Assembly (NCBI RefSeq): GCF_021534965.1
Contig: NZ_CP091037.1
Coordinates: 2,611,501-2,675,500, forward strand
Reading direction: 5' to 3'
Length of the DNA stretch: 64,000 nt
From: Muricauda sp. SCSIO 65647
GTDB lineage: Bacteria > Bacteroidota > Bacteroidia > Flavobacteriales > Flavobacteriaceae
This document shows positions 24,362-32,434 of this stretch, piece after piece. Position 1 is the first letter of the stretch. The number at the start of each line of letters is the position of its first letter. The position numbers and the translations under genes were made by a program. The notes beneath the pieces are model-generated. The model saw only the letters and a program-made list of their open reading frames with translations, had not been told where the DNA came from and ran no database searches.

Positions 24362-25876
24362 CTAACGAATCACCTTTTTCAAAACACCCAAAACTCCACG
24401 TATAAAAGTGGCACTGGTCAGCACCTTGACCACTGGGTTCATACGGGTACTTCGCCGTCTGGTTGACGTGGTTCGACGAGCAGTGGTTTTTCTTGCCTTT
24501 TCTTTTTCGGCCTCTTCTTGGGCCTTCTCGATTTTTTCATTTAAGATTTCATAGGCACTTTCCCTGTCAATGGTATCATTATACTTTTTGATGAGCTTTG
24601 ATTTGCCAATGGCTTCTTTCAGCTCTGCATTGGTGAGCACATCCATACGGCTCATGGGGGCACGTAGCATGGTAGCTGCAAGGGGGGTAGGGCGACCTTT
24701 TTCATCTAAAGCGGAAATCAGCGCCTCACCAATGCCCAATGAGGTCAAAATCTCTTCGGTTTTGTAGAACTCGGAGTCAGGATAGTTCTGCGCCGTAAGC
24801 TTAATGGCCTTTCGATCTTTGGCGGTAAAGGCGCGAAGCGCATGTTGCACTTTCAGGCCCAGTTGTGCCAGCACATCATCGGGCACATCGGTAGGGTTTT
24901 GTGTTACGAAGAACAGGCCAATACCTTTTGAACGGATCAGTTTGACGATGCTCTCGATTTGGTCGAGCAAGGCCTTTGAGGCATTTTCAAAAATCAAGTG
25001 GGCCTCATCGATGAACAATACCAATTCAGGACGGTCACTATCTCCCTGCTCTGGAAAGGTAGAATAGATTTCCGCCAAAAGGCTTAGCATAAAGGTCGAG
25101 AATAATTTGGGCTTGTCTTGTATGTCGGTCAATCGTATGATGTTGATATAGCCCCTACCATTTTCATCGATTCTGGTGAGATCATCTACTTCAAAAGACT
25201 TTTCACCAAAAAAGAGGTCTGCACCTTGTTGCTCCAACTCGATGATTTTTCTGAGTATAGTGCCCGTCGAACTCGTGGAAATTCGACCATAGTCTTTTTG
25301 AAACTCCTTTTTGCCCTCGCCCGTGGCGTATTGCAGTACTTTTTTGAAATCCTTTAGATCCAATAAGGGCAGTTTGTTGTCATCACAGTATTTGAAGACC
25401 ACTGCCACAATACCTTCTTGGGTGACGGTAAGATCCAAAATCCTGGACAGCAGAACAGGGCCAAATTCAGAAACGGTGGCGCGTAACCGAACACCGTCTT
25501 GTTCTGAAAGTGATAGAATTTCAACAGGGAAACCCTTAGGCTCGAAAGGCAGCCCAATTGCCTCATGGCGTTCATCTATTTTCGGGTGTCCCGGACTTGG
25601 TTGGGCGATGCCGCTCAAATCACCTTTTAAATCCATCAACAGTATGGGAATTCCCTTTTCAGAAAGGTTTTCAGAGATTACCTGAAGAGTCTTTGTTTTT
25701 CCCGTACCCGTGGCCCCGGCAATGAGTCCGTGGCGGTTCAATGTTTTCAGGGGTACTTTGATAAAGGCGCTATTCACCGTATCACCATCGACCATGCCCG
25801 CTCCCATGGTAATGTAATCGCCTTTCATGGTATATCCCTTTTCAATGTGTGAAAAGAATTTCTCTTTGTTGCCCAT
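24362..25876 (-). CDS. HerA/DUF853-type ATPase
   Basis: A P-loop ATPase of the HerA-FtsK class (DUF853), about 504 residues from the ATG at 25876. The Walker A motif is GATGTGKTKT, Walker B is LVLFIDEAHLIF, and the sensor-like FVTQNPTDVPDDVLAQLG is typical. The C-terminus is rich in Lys, Arg and Thr (KARKTTARRTTSTRRRS) and ends in a hydrophobic helix, which may contact nucleic acid or membrane. The related HerA proteins act with nucleases in DNA end processing; the role of DUF853 members is unclear. An upstream in-frame start at 25948 would add a poor N-terminal extension. Confidence 0.88.
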   Translation of the reverse strand: MGNKEKFFSHIEKGYTMKGDYITMGAGMVDGDTVNSAFIKVPLKTLNRHGLIAGATGTGKTKTLQVISENLSEKGIPILLMDLKGDLSGIAQPSPGHPKIDERHEAIGLPFEPKGFPVEILSLSEQDGVRLRATVSEFGPVLLSRILDLTVTQEGIVAVVFKYCDDNKLPLLDLKDFKKVLQYATGEGKKEFQKDYGRISTSSTGTILRKIIELEQQGADLFFGEKSFEVDDLTRIDENGRGYINIIRLTDIQDKPKLFSTFMLSLLAEIYSTFPEQGDSDRPELVLFIDEAHLIFENASKALLDQIESIVKLIRSKGIGLFFVTQNPTDVPDDVLAQLGLKVQHALRAFTAKDRKAIKLTAQNYPDSEFYKTEEILTSLGIGEALISALDEKGRPTPLAATMLRAPMSRMDVLTNAELKEAIGKSKLIKKYNDTIDRESAYEILNEKIEKAQEEAEKEKARKTTARRTTSTRRRSTRMNPVVKVLTSATFIRGVLGVLKKVIR

Positions 25877-26004
25877 AGTGGTGAGTTTGCGATAAAAATA
25901 GGGAAATTCATAGTTAGAAATGCGAATTTGGAATTTAACTTGAACCACCGATCGGAATTCGTGAAAATTTGTGAAATTAGTATCAAACCAAAAAAGTTGA
26001 CAAA

Positions 26005-26463
26005 ATGAAAGTTATGGGTCTACAAACGATACTGGTCGTTTTTATGGTAGTTGCAATACAGCAAAATATCTTTTCACAAAAGCGCACGGAAATCATTTTT
26101 CACAAGTCTCCCGATCCAGAGCGTCAAAAGGCTCCGTTCAGTGAAGCGGTACAGGCCGGGAACCTTTTCTTTTTGGCAGGTCAGATCGGTATGGACCGAG
26201 CTGTGGGAAAACTGGCTGAAGGAGGGATTCAAGGCGAGACCGAACAGGCCATCAAGAACATTCAAGGCGTTTTGGCCCGACATGGCCTCACCTTGGACAA
26301 TGTGGTAAAGTGTACCGTAATTTTAAGTGATATCAACGATTTTAGGGCCTTTAACGAGATATATGTAAAATACTTCACCAAAAAACCTGCCCGTACGACC
26401 TATGCCGCGGCCGGGCTGGCCGTTGGGGCCAAGATTGAAATTGATGTGACCGCTGTTAAGTAG
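26005..26463 (+). CDS. Exported RidA/YjgF-type (Rid) protein
   Basis: Rid proteins hydrolyse reactive enamines and imines made by PLP enzymes in the cytosol. This 152-residue copy has the family signatures AGQIGMD, GETEQAIKNIQGVL, the catalytic-type Arg in KPARTTYAA and the Glu in AKIEIDVTA. It also has an N-terminal hydrophobic segment that looks like a signal peptide (MKVMGLQTILVVFMVVA, cleavage near IFSQ), so it is probably periplasmic, which is unusual for an enamine deaminase but seen in flavobacteria. The stop codon overlaps the convergent DUF4386 gene by 8 bp. Confidence 0.88.
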   Translation: MKVMGLQTILVVFMVVAIQQNIFSQKRTEIIFHKSPDPERQKAPFSEAVQAGNLFFLAGQIGMDRAVGKLAEGGIQGETEQAIKNIQGVLARHGLTLDNVVKCTVILSDINDFRAFNEIYVKYFTKKPARTTYAAAGLAVGAKIEIDVTAVK

Positions 26464-27142
26464 AGGCGGGTTTATCCGTTTTGGCACCGGCAATCAGTAA
26501 CCAAAGGCATGTGCCAATTTCACCAATACTTGCAGGTATGGTAATGTAGCTTGAAATGGCATAATCATAATAGTTCTCTATCATTATCCTTCCCAAAAAA
26601 TCCAGATAGTAACCAATGCTACCCACCATTAAGAAAACACCTAACAGTTTGGGCAAAATACCGGACTTGTAGACCAAATATCCAAAAGGGAATAGCCATA
26701 GGGCCCAAAAATTTTGCCCGATAAGATTGCCATAGTTGAACTGGGTCAAATAAAACATTACCTGTTCTTGTAATTGACCGGTAGGTATATGGTCATTTGA
26801 GATGGAACTGAGAATGGCAAACTTGTTCATTAAGTTGGAAAATAGAATTGGAACACTTGGCACGGCAAGGGCCACCATGGTTACGGCAACCGGTTTGTTT
26901 ACGAAATGAAGTAGTTTGTACAAGACCAGGGGCAACAACAAAAAAGCGGTGAAGCTTATGCTCTCTGCAACTATTCCGAGCCTGAACAAGAAATTTGAAC
27001 TTTTGATATTTGATAAGGTGGTGGCTGAATCGTTGAAAATAATCAGTTGGGAAGGAACATACAGCAAACTGAAAATTCCGAATACAACGACAAGAAGGTA
27101 AAGCAGGCCTGCAAGTCTCGCTGTCTTTTTATTGGCGGTCAT
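26456..27142 (-). CDS. DUF4386-type membrane protein
   Basis: A 228-residue integral membrane protein with about six hydrophobic segments. It opens with KKTARLAGLLYLLVVVFGIFS and later shows FNYGNLIGQNFWALWLFPFGYLVYKSG, both typical of DUF4386. Function is unknown. It is convergent with the Rid gene and divergent from queE, whose start is 77 bp away; promoters for both must lie in that short gap. Confidence 0.82.
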   Translation of the reverse strand: MTANKKTARLAGLLYLLVVVFGIFSLLYVPSQLIIFNDSATTLSNIKSSNFLFRLGIVAESISFTAFLLLPLVLYKLLHFVNKPVAVTMVALAVPSVPILFSNLMNKFAILSSISNDHIPTGQLQEQVMFYLTQFNYGNLIGQNFWALWLFPFGYLVYKSGILPKLLGVFLMVGSIGYYLDFLGRIMIENYYDYAISSYITIPASIGEIGTCLWLLIAGAKTDKPAST

Positions 27143-27207
27143 TTTTTTTGTTTTTATGTTTGACGAACTTGAATGATGATTGTTACAAACATCAACAAGA
27201 ACCGAAG

Positions 27208-27215
27208 TATCTTTG
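27208..27215 (+). promoter_or_regulatory. -7 box directly before queE
   Basis: TATCTTTG is a perfect TAnnTTTG match whose last base lies 5 bases before the queE ATG, so a transcript would start at or next to the start codon. A TTG at 27180-27182 is a possible but widely spaced -33 element. Confidence 0.5.
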
Positions 27216-27219
27216 CAGC

Positions 27220-27852
27220 ATGGCGATTCAGCAAATCATGGATTTGGTCGATAAAGGCCTTATGCTTCCTTTGATGGAAGAATTTTATACCATTCAGGGA
27301 GAAGGTTTCCATAAGGGTACCGCTGCCTATTTTATTCGAATTGGAGGTTGTGATGTGGGCTGTCATTGGTGCGATGTGAAAGAAAGTTGGAATGCCGAAA
27401 CCCATCCGCCCACGGCGATAGGGAGCATCGTCGAAAATGCCACAAAATATTCAGATACCATTGTTGTAACGGGAGGCGAGCCCCTGACCTGGGACATGGG
27501 GCCATTGACGGCATCGTTGAAAGAAAAAGACCTTAAAATTCATATTGAAACCTCTGGTGCCTATCCGTTGACCGGGGTTTGGGACTGGATCTGCCTTTCC
27601 CCCAAAAAAAACAAACTTCCGATGGGCAACATTCATCAAAAGGCTGATGAACTAAAAGTGATCGTGTACAACAAACATGACTTCATATTTGCCGAAGAAC
27701 AGGCAGAAAAGGTAGGCAAAGACTGTATTTTGTACCTACAGCCTGAATGGAGCGTACGTGAAAAAGTCACTCCCCTTATCGTCGATTATGTCATGCAACA
27801 CCCCAAATGGAAGGTGTCATTGCAGACACATAAGTACTTGAATATTCCCTAG
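27220..27852 (+). CDS. queE: 7-carboxy-7-deazaguanine synthase QueE
   Basis: QueE is the radical SAM enzyme that converts 6-carboxytetrahydropterin to 7-carboxy-7-deazaguanine in preQ0/queuosine synthesis. The ATG at 27220 gives a 210-residue protein, normal for the family, with FYTIQGEG, the compact cluster motif CDVGCHWCD (CX3CX2C), VVTGGEPL and a C-terminal LQPEW segment. An upstream in-frame start at 27148 gives an unrelated extension and is rejected. The short form makes the transcript leaderless or nearly so because the -7 box is directly upstream. Other queuosine genes are not in the window. Confidence 0.95.
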   Translation: MAIQQIMDLVDKGLMLPLMEEFYTIQGEGFHKGTAAYFIRIGGCDVGCHWCDVKESWNAETHPPTAIGSIVENATKYSDTIVVTGGEPLTWDMGPLTASLKEKDLKIHIETSGAYPLTGVWDWICLSPKKNKLPMGNIHQKADELKVIVYNKHDFIFAEEQAEKVGKDCILYLQPEWSVREKVTPLIVDYVMQHPKWKVSLQTHKYLNIP

Positions 27853-27857
27853 AAAAA

Positions 27858-28742
27858 CTATCTGCCCCCGTTGTTCTGAAGATCTAACACGCATTCAGCA
27901 TCCAAATCGGGAACCACTGCCGACTTGTTCACCTCTTGGATCAATAAGTTCAATACGGTATTGCCCGATAGCGAACAGGCTGATTTTAGTTCTTCAGTAG
28001 ATTTAGCTATGGGAGACATTATTTTTGAAGCGCTGAATTGTAGCTCAGCCCGCATTAAACAGCCTTCAACATTACAGTGGTTTTCAGATTCTGGGTCTTC
28101 GTGATCGTTTACGGGAATGGTTCCTAGGTTAACGAGTCCGAATAGATGTCCGAATTCGTGGTTGAGTGTGGCCGTTTCTACATCAGTAACACTAATCAAT
28201 AAACTTCTGCTGGCAAGCTCACGTATGGTTTGCTCATAAATGACCATCGACGTATTGAAATATACCGCGCCCAGAGTGACAAGACTTGCATCTTCATCAT
28301 CGCCATCAGCGGGGGCATCGGCAAAATAGATGTAGACGGCCAAGGTTGAACCATCATTGTAGGCGGTTCGGTTTTCGTCTTCTAGATTGGCTATCTCTTG
28401 TAGGGTCAAGGTTTCTTCATTTGGTGATGGCAATTCATTGTAAATGATTTCAATATCTTCTTTGAAAGTATGCTGCCTGAGATAATCTTGAAAATTGTCG
28501 ATGGTTTGTTGTGTGGGCCTAAAACCTGTGACATAGGCGATTTGAATCTGCAACTTGTCAAAGTTGGTGTTTGAGAGAATATCATTGGCAGAGGCACCTG
28601 TGGTCAATAGATTGGCAGATTTATCAACCCCGCCTTGACCGTCATCATCGGTGCCTGAACCAGGGCCGTCACCGTTGTCATTGGAACAGGAAAGCGAAAA
28701 AATGAACAGAATGCCCAAAAGGGGATAAAAGAACTTTTTCAT
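27858..28742 (-). CDS. Exported metzincin-like lipoprotein metalloprotease
   Basis: A lipoprotein (lipobox SLSC) with a Gly/Asp-rich linker and a zinc peptidase domain. The zinc motif is HEFGHLFGLVN, i.e. HExxHxxG followed by Asn where many metzincins have His or Asp, and a possible Met-turn is CLMRAEL about 30 residues later, next to two Cys (HCNVEGC) that could form a disulfide. Flavobacteria commonly carry such membrane metalloproteases of unknown substrate. The mature protein would act in the periplasm or at the outer membrane. It is convergent with queE. Confidence 0.8.
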   Translation of the reverse strand: MKKFFYPLLGILFIFSLSCSNDNGDGPGSGTDDDGQGGVDKSANLLTTGASANDILSNTNFDKLQIQIAYVTGFRPTQQTIDNFQDYLRQHTFKEDIEIIYNELPSPNEETLTLQEIANLEDENRTAYNDGSTLAVYIYFADAPADGDDEDASLVTLGAVYFNTSMVIYEQTIRELASRSLLISVTDVETATLNHEFGHLFGLVNLGTIPVNDHEDPESENHCNVEGCLMRAELQFSASKIMSPIAKSTEELKSACSLSGNTVLNLLIQEVNKSAVVPDLDAECVLDLQNNGGR

Positions 28743-28786
28743 AACAATTGTTTTCTTCTTCTTAAACGTTAGATGAGGCTATTCTA

Positions 28787-29497
28787 TTATGGTTTAATGG
28801 TCAACCTTGCCAAATAGTCGTAGTGTTCGCCCTGGCTTACAAGTTCACAGCTAAAATCATTGGTCTCCGCTATATTGCGTAAGGTATTGTAATCGATGTA
28901 CAGCCAATCGAATGGGTCGCTTCTTTTGCCCTTATATTCTAGGGTGAATTGTACCTCCCCGTAGTAGTTCAACTCTCCGGGTATCCAGCGACCACCATCT
29001 TCGTCTTGATCATACATATATATGATGTCGCTAGAATCCATTAGTATTTGCCCCCCTGGCTTCAATAATTTTTTGAAATGATCCAAATAAAAAGTCAATT
29101 TCTCTAACCGGCCTACAATTCCGATACCGTTCATCAATAGCAATAGCGTATCAAAAGTTGTTCCAGAATAGGTCAAAATATCACCATAGATCACTTTGGT
29201 CAGACCTCGAAGCCCGCAAGTATCAACGGCACCTTTTGATGAGTCAATGCATGTTACCTCATGGCCTTGCCCTTGAAGATAAAGACTGTGCGAACCTGCT
29301 CCACAACCAATATCCAGAATTTTTCCTTGGCAAAGGTGAAGTGCTTTTTGCTCAAGTTTCGGCATTTCAGAATAGTTTCTGAAGAGGTAGGGCAAGGGCA
29401 TCACGTCTTCCTCATCCAATGAGGAAAAGGTTTTGATGTCTTCGGTATATGCTCCCTTTTGAAAATCGAGCAGGGCCCGACCCAAAATATCGTCCAT
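28787..29497 (-). CDS. Class I SAM-dependent methyltransferase
   Basis: From the ATG at 29497 this is a 236-residue methyltransferase with the SAM-binding motif ILDIGCGAGSHSLYL, acidic residue in VTCIDSSKG, and DTLLLLMNGIGIVG and ILMDSSDI in the later strands. The substrate is unknown; the family is generic. An earlier TTG at 29518 is a less likely start. It is divergent from the YkgJ-type gene with 76 bp between starts. Confidence 0.85.
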   Translation of the reverse strand: MDDILGRALLDFQKGAYTEDIKTFSSLDEEDVMPLPYLFRNYSEMPKLEQKALHLCQGKILDIGCGAGSHSLYLQGQGHEVTCIDSSKGAVDTCGLRGLTKVIYGDILTYSGTTFDTLLLLMNGIGIVGRLEKLTFYLDHFKKLLKPGGQILMDSSDIIYMYDQDEDGGRWIPGELNYYGEVQFTLEYKGKRSDPFDWLYIDYNTLRNIAETNDFSCELVSQGEHYDYLARLTIKP

Positions 29498-29561
29498 TTC
29501 AAAAATATTGTACCACAAAAGTGAAACTTATTTTCTTATGAAGGGCTAACGCTATTTTATA

Positions 29562-29569
29562 TAATTTTG
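29562..29569 (+). promoter_or_regulatory. -7 box directly before the YkgJ-type gene
   Basis: TAATTTTG is a TAnnTTTG match whose last base lies 5 bases before the ATG at 29574, again implying a leaderless or nearly leaderless transcript. Confidence 0.5.
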
Positions 29570-29573
29570 ATTT

Positions 29574-30065
29574 ATGCAGTTGACGTTGGATGATTTACCG
29601 AACAAGGCCCATAAAAGACAAACAGAAAACAAAAAATTCTTTGCCAGACTCAAGAAGCGGCCTCCAAAGAACTTAGATTATATAATGCAAGAATTGCATG
29701 AAGAAGAGTTTGCAAAAACCGATTGTCTGACCTGTGCCAACTGCTGCAAGACTACAGGGCCATTATTTACCCAGGCCGATATTGAGCGGATCGCCAAACA
29801 TTTTAAAATGAAATCCTCAACATTTATAGAAACCTATTTAAGGATTGATGAAGACAGCGATTATGTGCTGAAAGCGGTGCCCTGTACTTTTTTGGGTGCC
29901 GACAATTACTGCTCGATCTATGAAGTGCGGCCAAAGGCCTGTCGTGAATATCCGCATACCAACCGAAAGAAGTTTCAGCAAATCACTGATTTGACGCTCA
30001 AGAACGTGGCCATATGCCCAGCGGCCTTTAATATTGTGGAGGCAATGAAAAGAAAAATCGTTTGA
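29574..30065 (+). CDS. YkgJ-family cysteine-cluster protein
   Basis: This 163-residue protein has the zinc- or iron-binding cysteine pattern of the YkgJ/UPF0153 family: CLTCANCCKTTGP at the centre and PCTFLGADNYCSIYEVRPKACREYPHT further on. The family is probably a metal-binding protein, sometimes reported as a ferredoxin-like oxidoreductase; no reaction is established. The -7 box sits directly before the start codon. It is followed by a repeat-rich gap and a desaturase-like gene. Confidence 0.85.
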   Translation: MQLTLDDLPNKAHKRQTENKKFFARLKKRPPKNLDYIMQELHEEEFAKTDCLTCANCCKTTGPLFTQADIERIAKHFKMKSSTFIETYLRIDEDSDYVLKAVPCTFLGADNYCSIYEVRPKACREYPHTNRKKFQQITDLTLKNVAICPAAFNIVEAMKRKIV

Positions 30066-30132
30066 GCAGTACAGTTGGCGGTGACATAGAATCTTGAGAC
30101 AACGAAAAAGAGAACTTAAAGCCTGGACATGG

Positions 30133-30238
30133 GATGTGAGGCGTGAGACTTTTCTACATTGGCTGACCATGGTCACCGAACATCCAAGACCCAACATCCG
30201 ACAATGATTTTTGAACTTGTTCTTGATTCTTGAATTTG
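30133..30238. repeat. Three degenerate heptamer repeat blocks in one intergenic region
   Basis: Three short arrays with a period of seven occupy most of the 185-bp gap: GATGTGA, GGCGTGA, GACTTTT (30133-30153); GAACATC, CAAGACC, CAACATC, CGACAAT (30178-30205); TTGAACT, TGTTCTT, GATTCTT, GAATTTG (30211-30238). The last block is close to the reverse complement of the GTTCAAG array at 10734. No coding frame was seen. Confidence 0.6.
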
Positions 30239-30250
30239 TATTTTTAAAAG

Positions 30251-31084
30251 ATGGAACAGCTAATGAACTATTTCGAGACCATTCCCCCGTTGCACCGAAC
30301 ACTCATTTTGGTGGGAGGCATTACCTTTTTCTGGATTTTGGAAGGCATTGTGCCGTTGTTCAGTGTCAAATACAAAAAGTGGCGTCATGCCGTGCCCAAT
30401 TTCTTTTTTACCCTGACGACCATTTTGGTGAATTTTCCACTGGCGTTTTTGTTGCTAAAGACTTCTGACTGGGCGGTTCAAAACGATTTTGGCATTATCA
30501 ATTGGCTGCCCGAAATGCCACTTTGGTTATATGTGGTCTTAGGCGTTATGTTGTTGGATCTGATCGGCGCCTATGCTGCCCACTGGGTCGAGCATAAGGT
30601 GAAACCGTTTTGGATGATCCACCTTGTACACCATACCGATCATAATGTTGATACCACCACGGCCAACAGGCACCATCCGCTTGAAAGTTTAATCCGTTAT
30701 TTTTTCACCCTGCTAGGTGTCTTTCTTGTGGGGGCCCCAATAGGCATCATCATGTTGTATCAAAGTCTGTCTGTCGTGTTGTCACAGTTCAATCATGCAA
30801 ACATTCGGTTGCCCAGAAAAGTAGATGATGCCTTGAGCTGGGTGATTGTCTCACCCGATATGCACAAAGTGCACCATCATTATGTTTTACCCTATACCGA
30901 TTCAAACTATGGAAATATTTTCTCGATTTGGGACAGACTTTTTGGTACTTATATGAAGCTTGACCCAGAGAAAATTGTATATGGGGTCGATACCTTTCCT
31001 GATGAAAAAGAGAATGGCAGTATTTTGGGCTTGTTAAAACAGCCGTTTCATAAATACCGAAAGCCTACGACCGGTCAATCATAG
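30251..31084 (+). CDS. Sterol desaturase / fatty acid hydroxylase-family membrane protein
   Basis: A 277-residue membrane protein of the non-heme diiron hydroxylase superfamily. Histidine clusters are visible: HWVEHKVKPFWMIHLVHHTDHNVD, NRHHP and PDMHKVHHHYVLPYTDSNYGNIFSIWDRLFGTY, the last being the family signature. Four hydrophobic segments anchor it. It may hydroxylate a lipid or carotenoid; substrate not inferable. The gap upstream contains heptamer repeats and no recognisable promoter was found. Confidence 0.9.
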   Translation: MEQLMNYFETIPPLHRTLILVGGITFFWILEGIVPLFSVKYKKWRHAVPNFFFTLTTILVNFPLAFLLLKTSDWAVQNDFGIINWLPEMPLWLYVVLGVMLLDLIGAYAAHWVEHKVKPFWMIHLVHHTDHNVDTTTANRHHPLESLIRYFFTLLGVFLVGAPIGIIMLYQSLSVVLSQFNHANIRLPRKVDDALSWVIVSPDMHKVHHHYVLPYTDSNYGNIFSIWDRLFGTYMKLDPEKIVYGVDTFPDEKENGSILGLLKQPFHKYRKPTTGQS

Positions 31085-31364
31085 ATTATATATTTCCCTT
31101 GATCTCGTTAAACGGCGGCTCTAAATTTGCTTGTGAAGTAATCGGGAATTTTTTTGGGTATTTCTAAAGATTTTGCAACTTGATAAAAGTGGAAAAAGCG
31201 GCCTAAAAAGGTGAATCAACAAGAATATTGAAAAGAACTATAGTAGAATCCGATATAGAATAGCCCCAATCATCTAGGCAAAGTTGCTAAAAAATAGACG
31301 TTTCTAAGAAATATTCTTGGAGGAATAAATTATTTTATCGTAATATTGCAATTAAATAATAAAT
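31085..31364. other. 280-bp gap with one promoter-like element
   Basis: No convincing gene is present. A TAnnTTTG match (TAAATTTG, 31122-31129, plus) could be the promoter of the ArsR-type gene with a long leader, or of a small RNA; the sequence after it is AT-rich without a clear hairpin. Confidence 0.3.
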
Positions 31365-31697
31365 ATGGGACTGGCCAAAACCGAAATATTCACAGACAGG
31401 CAAAATCAGATTGCCATTTTTGCCAAGGCCTTTGGTCATCCGGCCCGTGTAGCCATTCTTCAACACCTGTTCAAGATCGAGTCTTGTTTCTGTGGTGATT
31501 TGGTAAATGAGATCGGACTTGCCCAGCCCACAATCTCGCAACATTTAAAAGAATTGAAATATTTGGGCCTTATCAAGGGAACTGTAGAGGGAACGAGTGT
31601 CTGTTATTGTATCGATCGAGAGAATTGGGCCGCCATGAAGGGGGTGATGGGAGATTTTCTTGATCAAGACCTACCCGAAAACGAAGAATGTTGCTAA
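31365..31697 (+). CDS. ArsR-family transcriptional regulator
   Basis: A 110-residue winged-helix repressor. The helix-turn-helix is in ESCFCGDLVNEIGLAQPTIS, QHLKELKYLGLIKG; the SCFC pair in the recognition region is the type of metalloid-binding site seen in ArsR-type sensors, and vicinal Cys (ECC) end the protein. It is followed 59 bp downstream by a gene for an exported phosphatase-like protein, a neighbour typical of arsenic-response loci in flavobacteria, but no arsenite pump is present here. Real metal response is inferred. Confidence 0.9.
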   Translation: MGLAKTEIFTDRQNQIAIFAKAFGHPARVAILQHLFKIESCFCGDLVNEIGLAQPTISQHLKELKYLGLIKGTVEGTSVCYCIDRENWAAMKGVMGDFLDQDLPENEECC

Positions 31698-31756
31698 AAA
31701 ATTTGGAACGATTAATTGTTTTATTGCGATAAAAAAATTGAACAAAATCTTTTCTG

Positions 31757-32392
31757 ATGAAAACAAACAAATCCTTAATCATTTTGACGCTGCTGGTTTT
31801 CATTCATCACGGCGTGAGAGCACAAAAGCTTGGAAACGAAATCGTAAAATCAGTGGCCAAAATCGAAGATACCTATCTGTTCATTCAAAAAGACAGGGCG
31901 ATAGTATTAGATCAATTGGCTTCCAAAATTTTCAAATACAAGAAGGTAAATGAAACCGTGAACGTGGTTTTTATAGACAAAGAGAATAAAGAAAAAAGCC
32001 AACTTGCCGCCATTTGGCTCAAGACCGGGCTACTTTATTATGGACTGAACGGATATAGTGTCATTTCGGCGGGGTTTGAAACCCCAAATGGGCCGCTTCC
32101 AGAACTTGCCCTGCTCGAGCAATATGGTTTTAGGGTTACCGATACAAGCGGAGATAGACGCTCTTCCTATGATATAAATTATGGTTCCAAAAATTGGTCC
32201 GTACAGTACAAAACCATTGAATCTATCGACTTAAGTGAAGATGATACCCTCAATGTATTTGTTGAACAAGGAATTGCTTCTGAGCAAGGCTTGACCCAAA
32301 CAACAATCCCATTATTTTCGCCTGAGCTGATTGCAAGGGAAATGCTTTACGTTGCATCAAGAATCAACTATTTGACCGAACACCAGCAATAA
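31757..32392 (+). CDS. Exported pseudoenzyme related to low-molecular-weight tyrosine phosphatase / arsenate reductase
   Basis: A signal peptide (cleavage near GVRAQ) precedes about 190 residues that align with the flavobacterial LMW-phosphatase-type proteins next to ArsR: VNVVFIDKENKEKSQLAAIW lines up with the P-loop signature in which C(X5)R is followed by S. Here the Cys is replaced by Asp (about residue 74) and the Arg by Lys (about 80), so phosphatase or arsenate-reductase activity is not expected. The following strands (YSVISAGFETPNG) and the C-terminal LIAREMLYVASR still match. It may be a periplasmic oxyanion-binding or regulatory protein, which is inference. An ArsR-type regulator is encoded just upstream. 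Confidence 0.7.
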   Translation: MKTNKSLIILTLLVFIHHGVRAQKLGNEIVKSVAKIEDTYLFIQKDRAIVLDQLASKIFKYKKVNETVNVVFIDKENKEKSQLAAIWLKTGLLYYGLNGYSVISAGFETPNGPLPELALLEQYGFRVTDTSGDRRSSYDINYGSKNWSVQYKTIESIDLSEDDTLNVFVEQGIASEQGLTQTTIPLFSPELIAREMLYVASRINYLTEHQQ

Positions 32393-32400
32393 AAACCATT

Positions 32401-32430
32401 GAGATGAAAGTATCTGGGCTTTCTAATCTC
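32401..32430. terminator. Hairpin between convergent genes
   Basis: GAGATGAAAG pairs with CTTTC and ATCTC (two-base bulge) around loop TATCTGGG, in the 42-bp gap between convergent genes. The run of T is missing, so it is a probable bidirectional structure rather than a classical terminator. Confidence 0.45.
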
Positions 32431-32434
32431 GATG

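Noticed and set aside
25877-25948. N-terminal extension of the HerA-like ATPase
   Set aside because: Uses a weak non-ATG start and adds residues outside the family; the ATG at 25876 is preferred.
27148-27219. N-terminal extension of QueE from an upstream start
   Set aside because: The extra residues have no match to the family and the -7 box lies inside them.
30164-30175. Perfect palindrome TGACCATGGTCA that fits the DNR-type core pattern
   Set aside because: The flanking bases do not match the two cytochrome-linked sites, it lies among heptamer repeats, and no respiratory gene is next to it.
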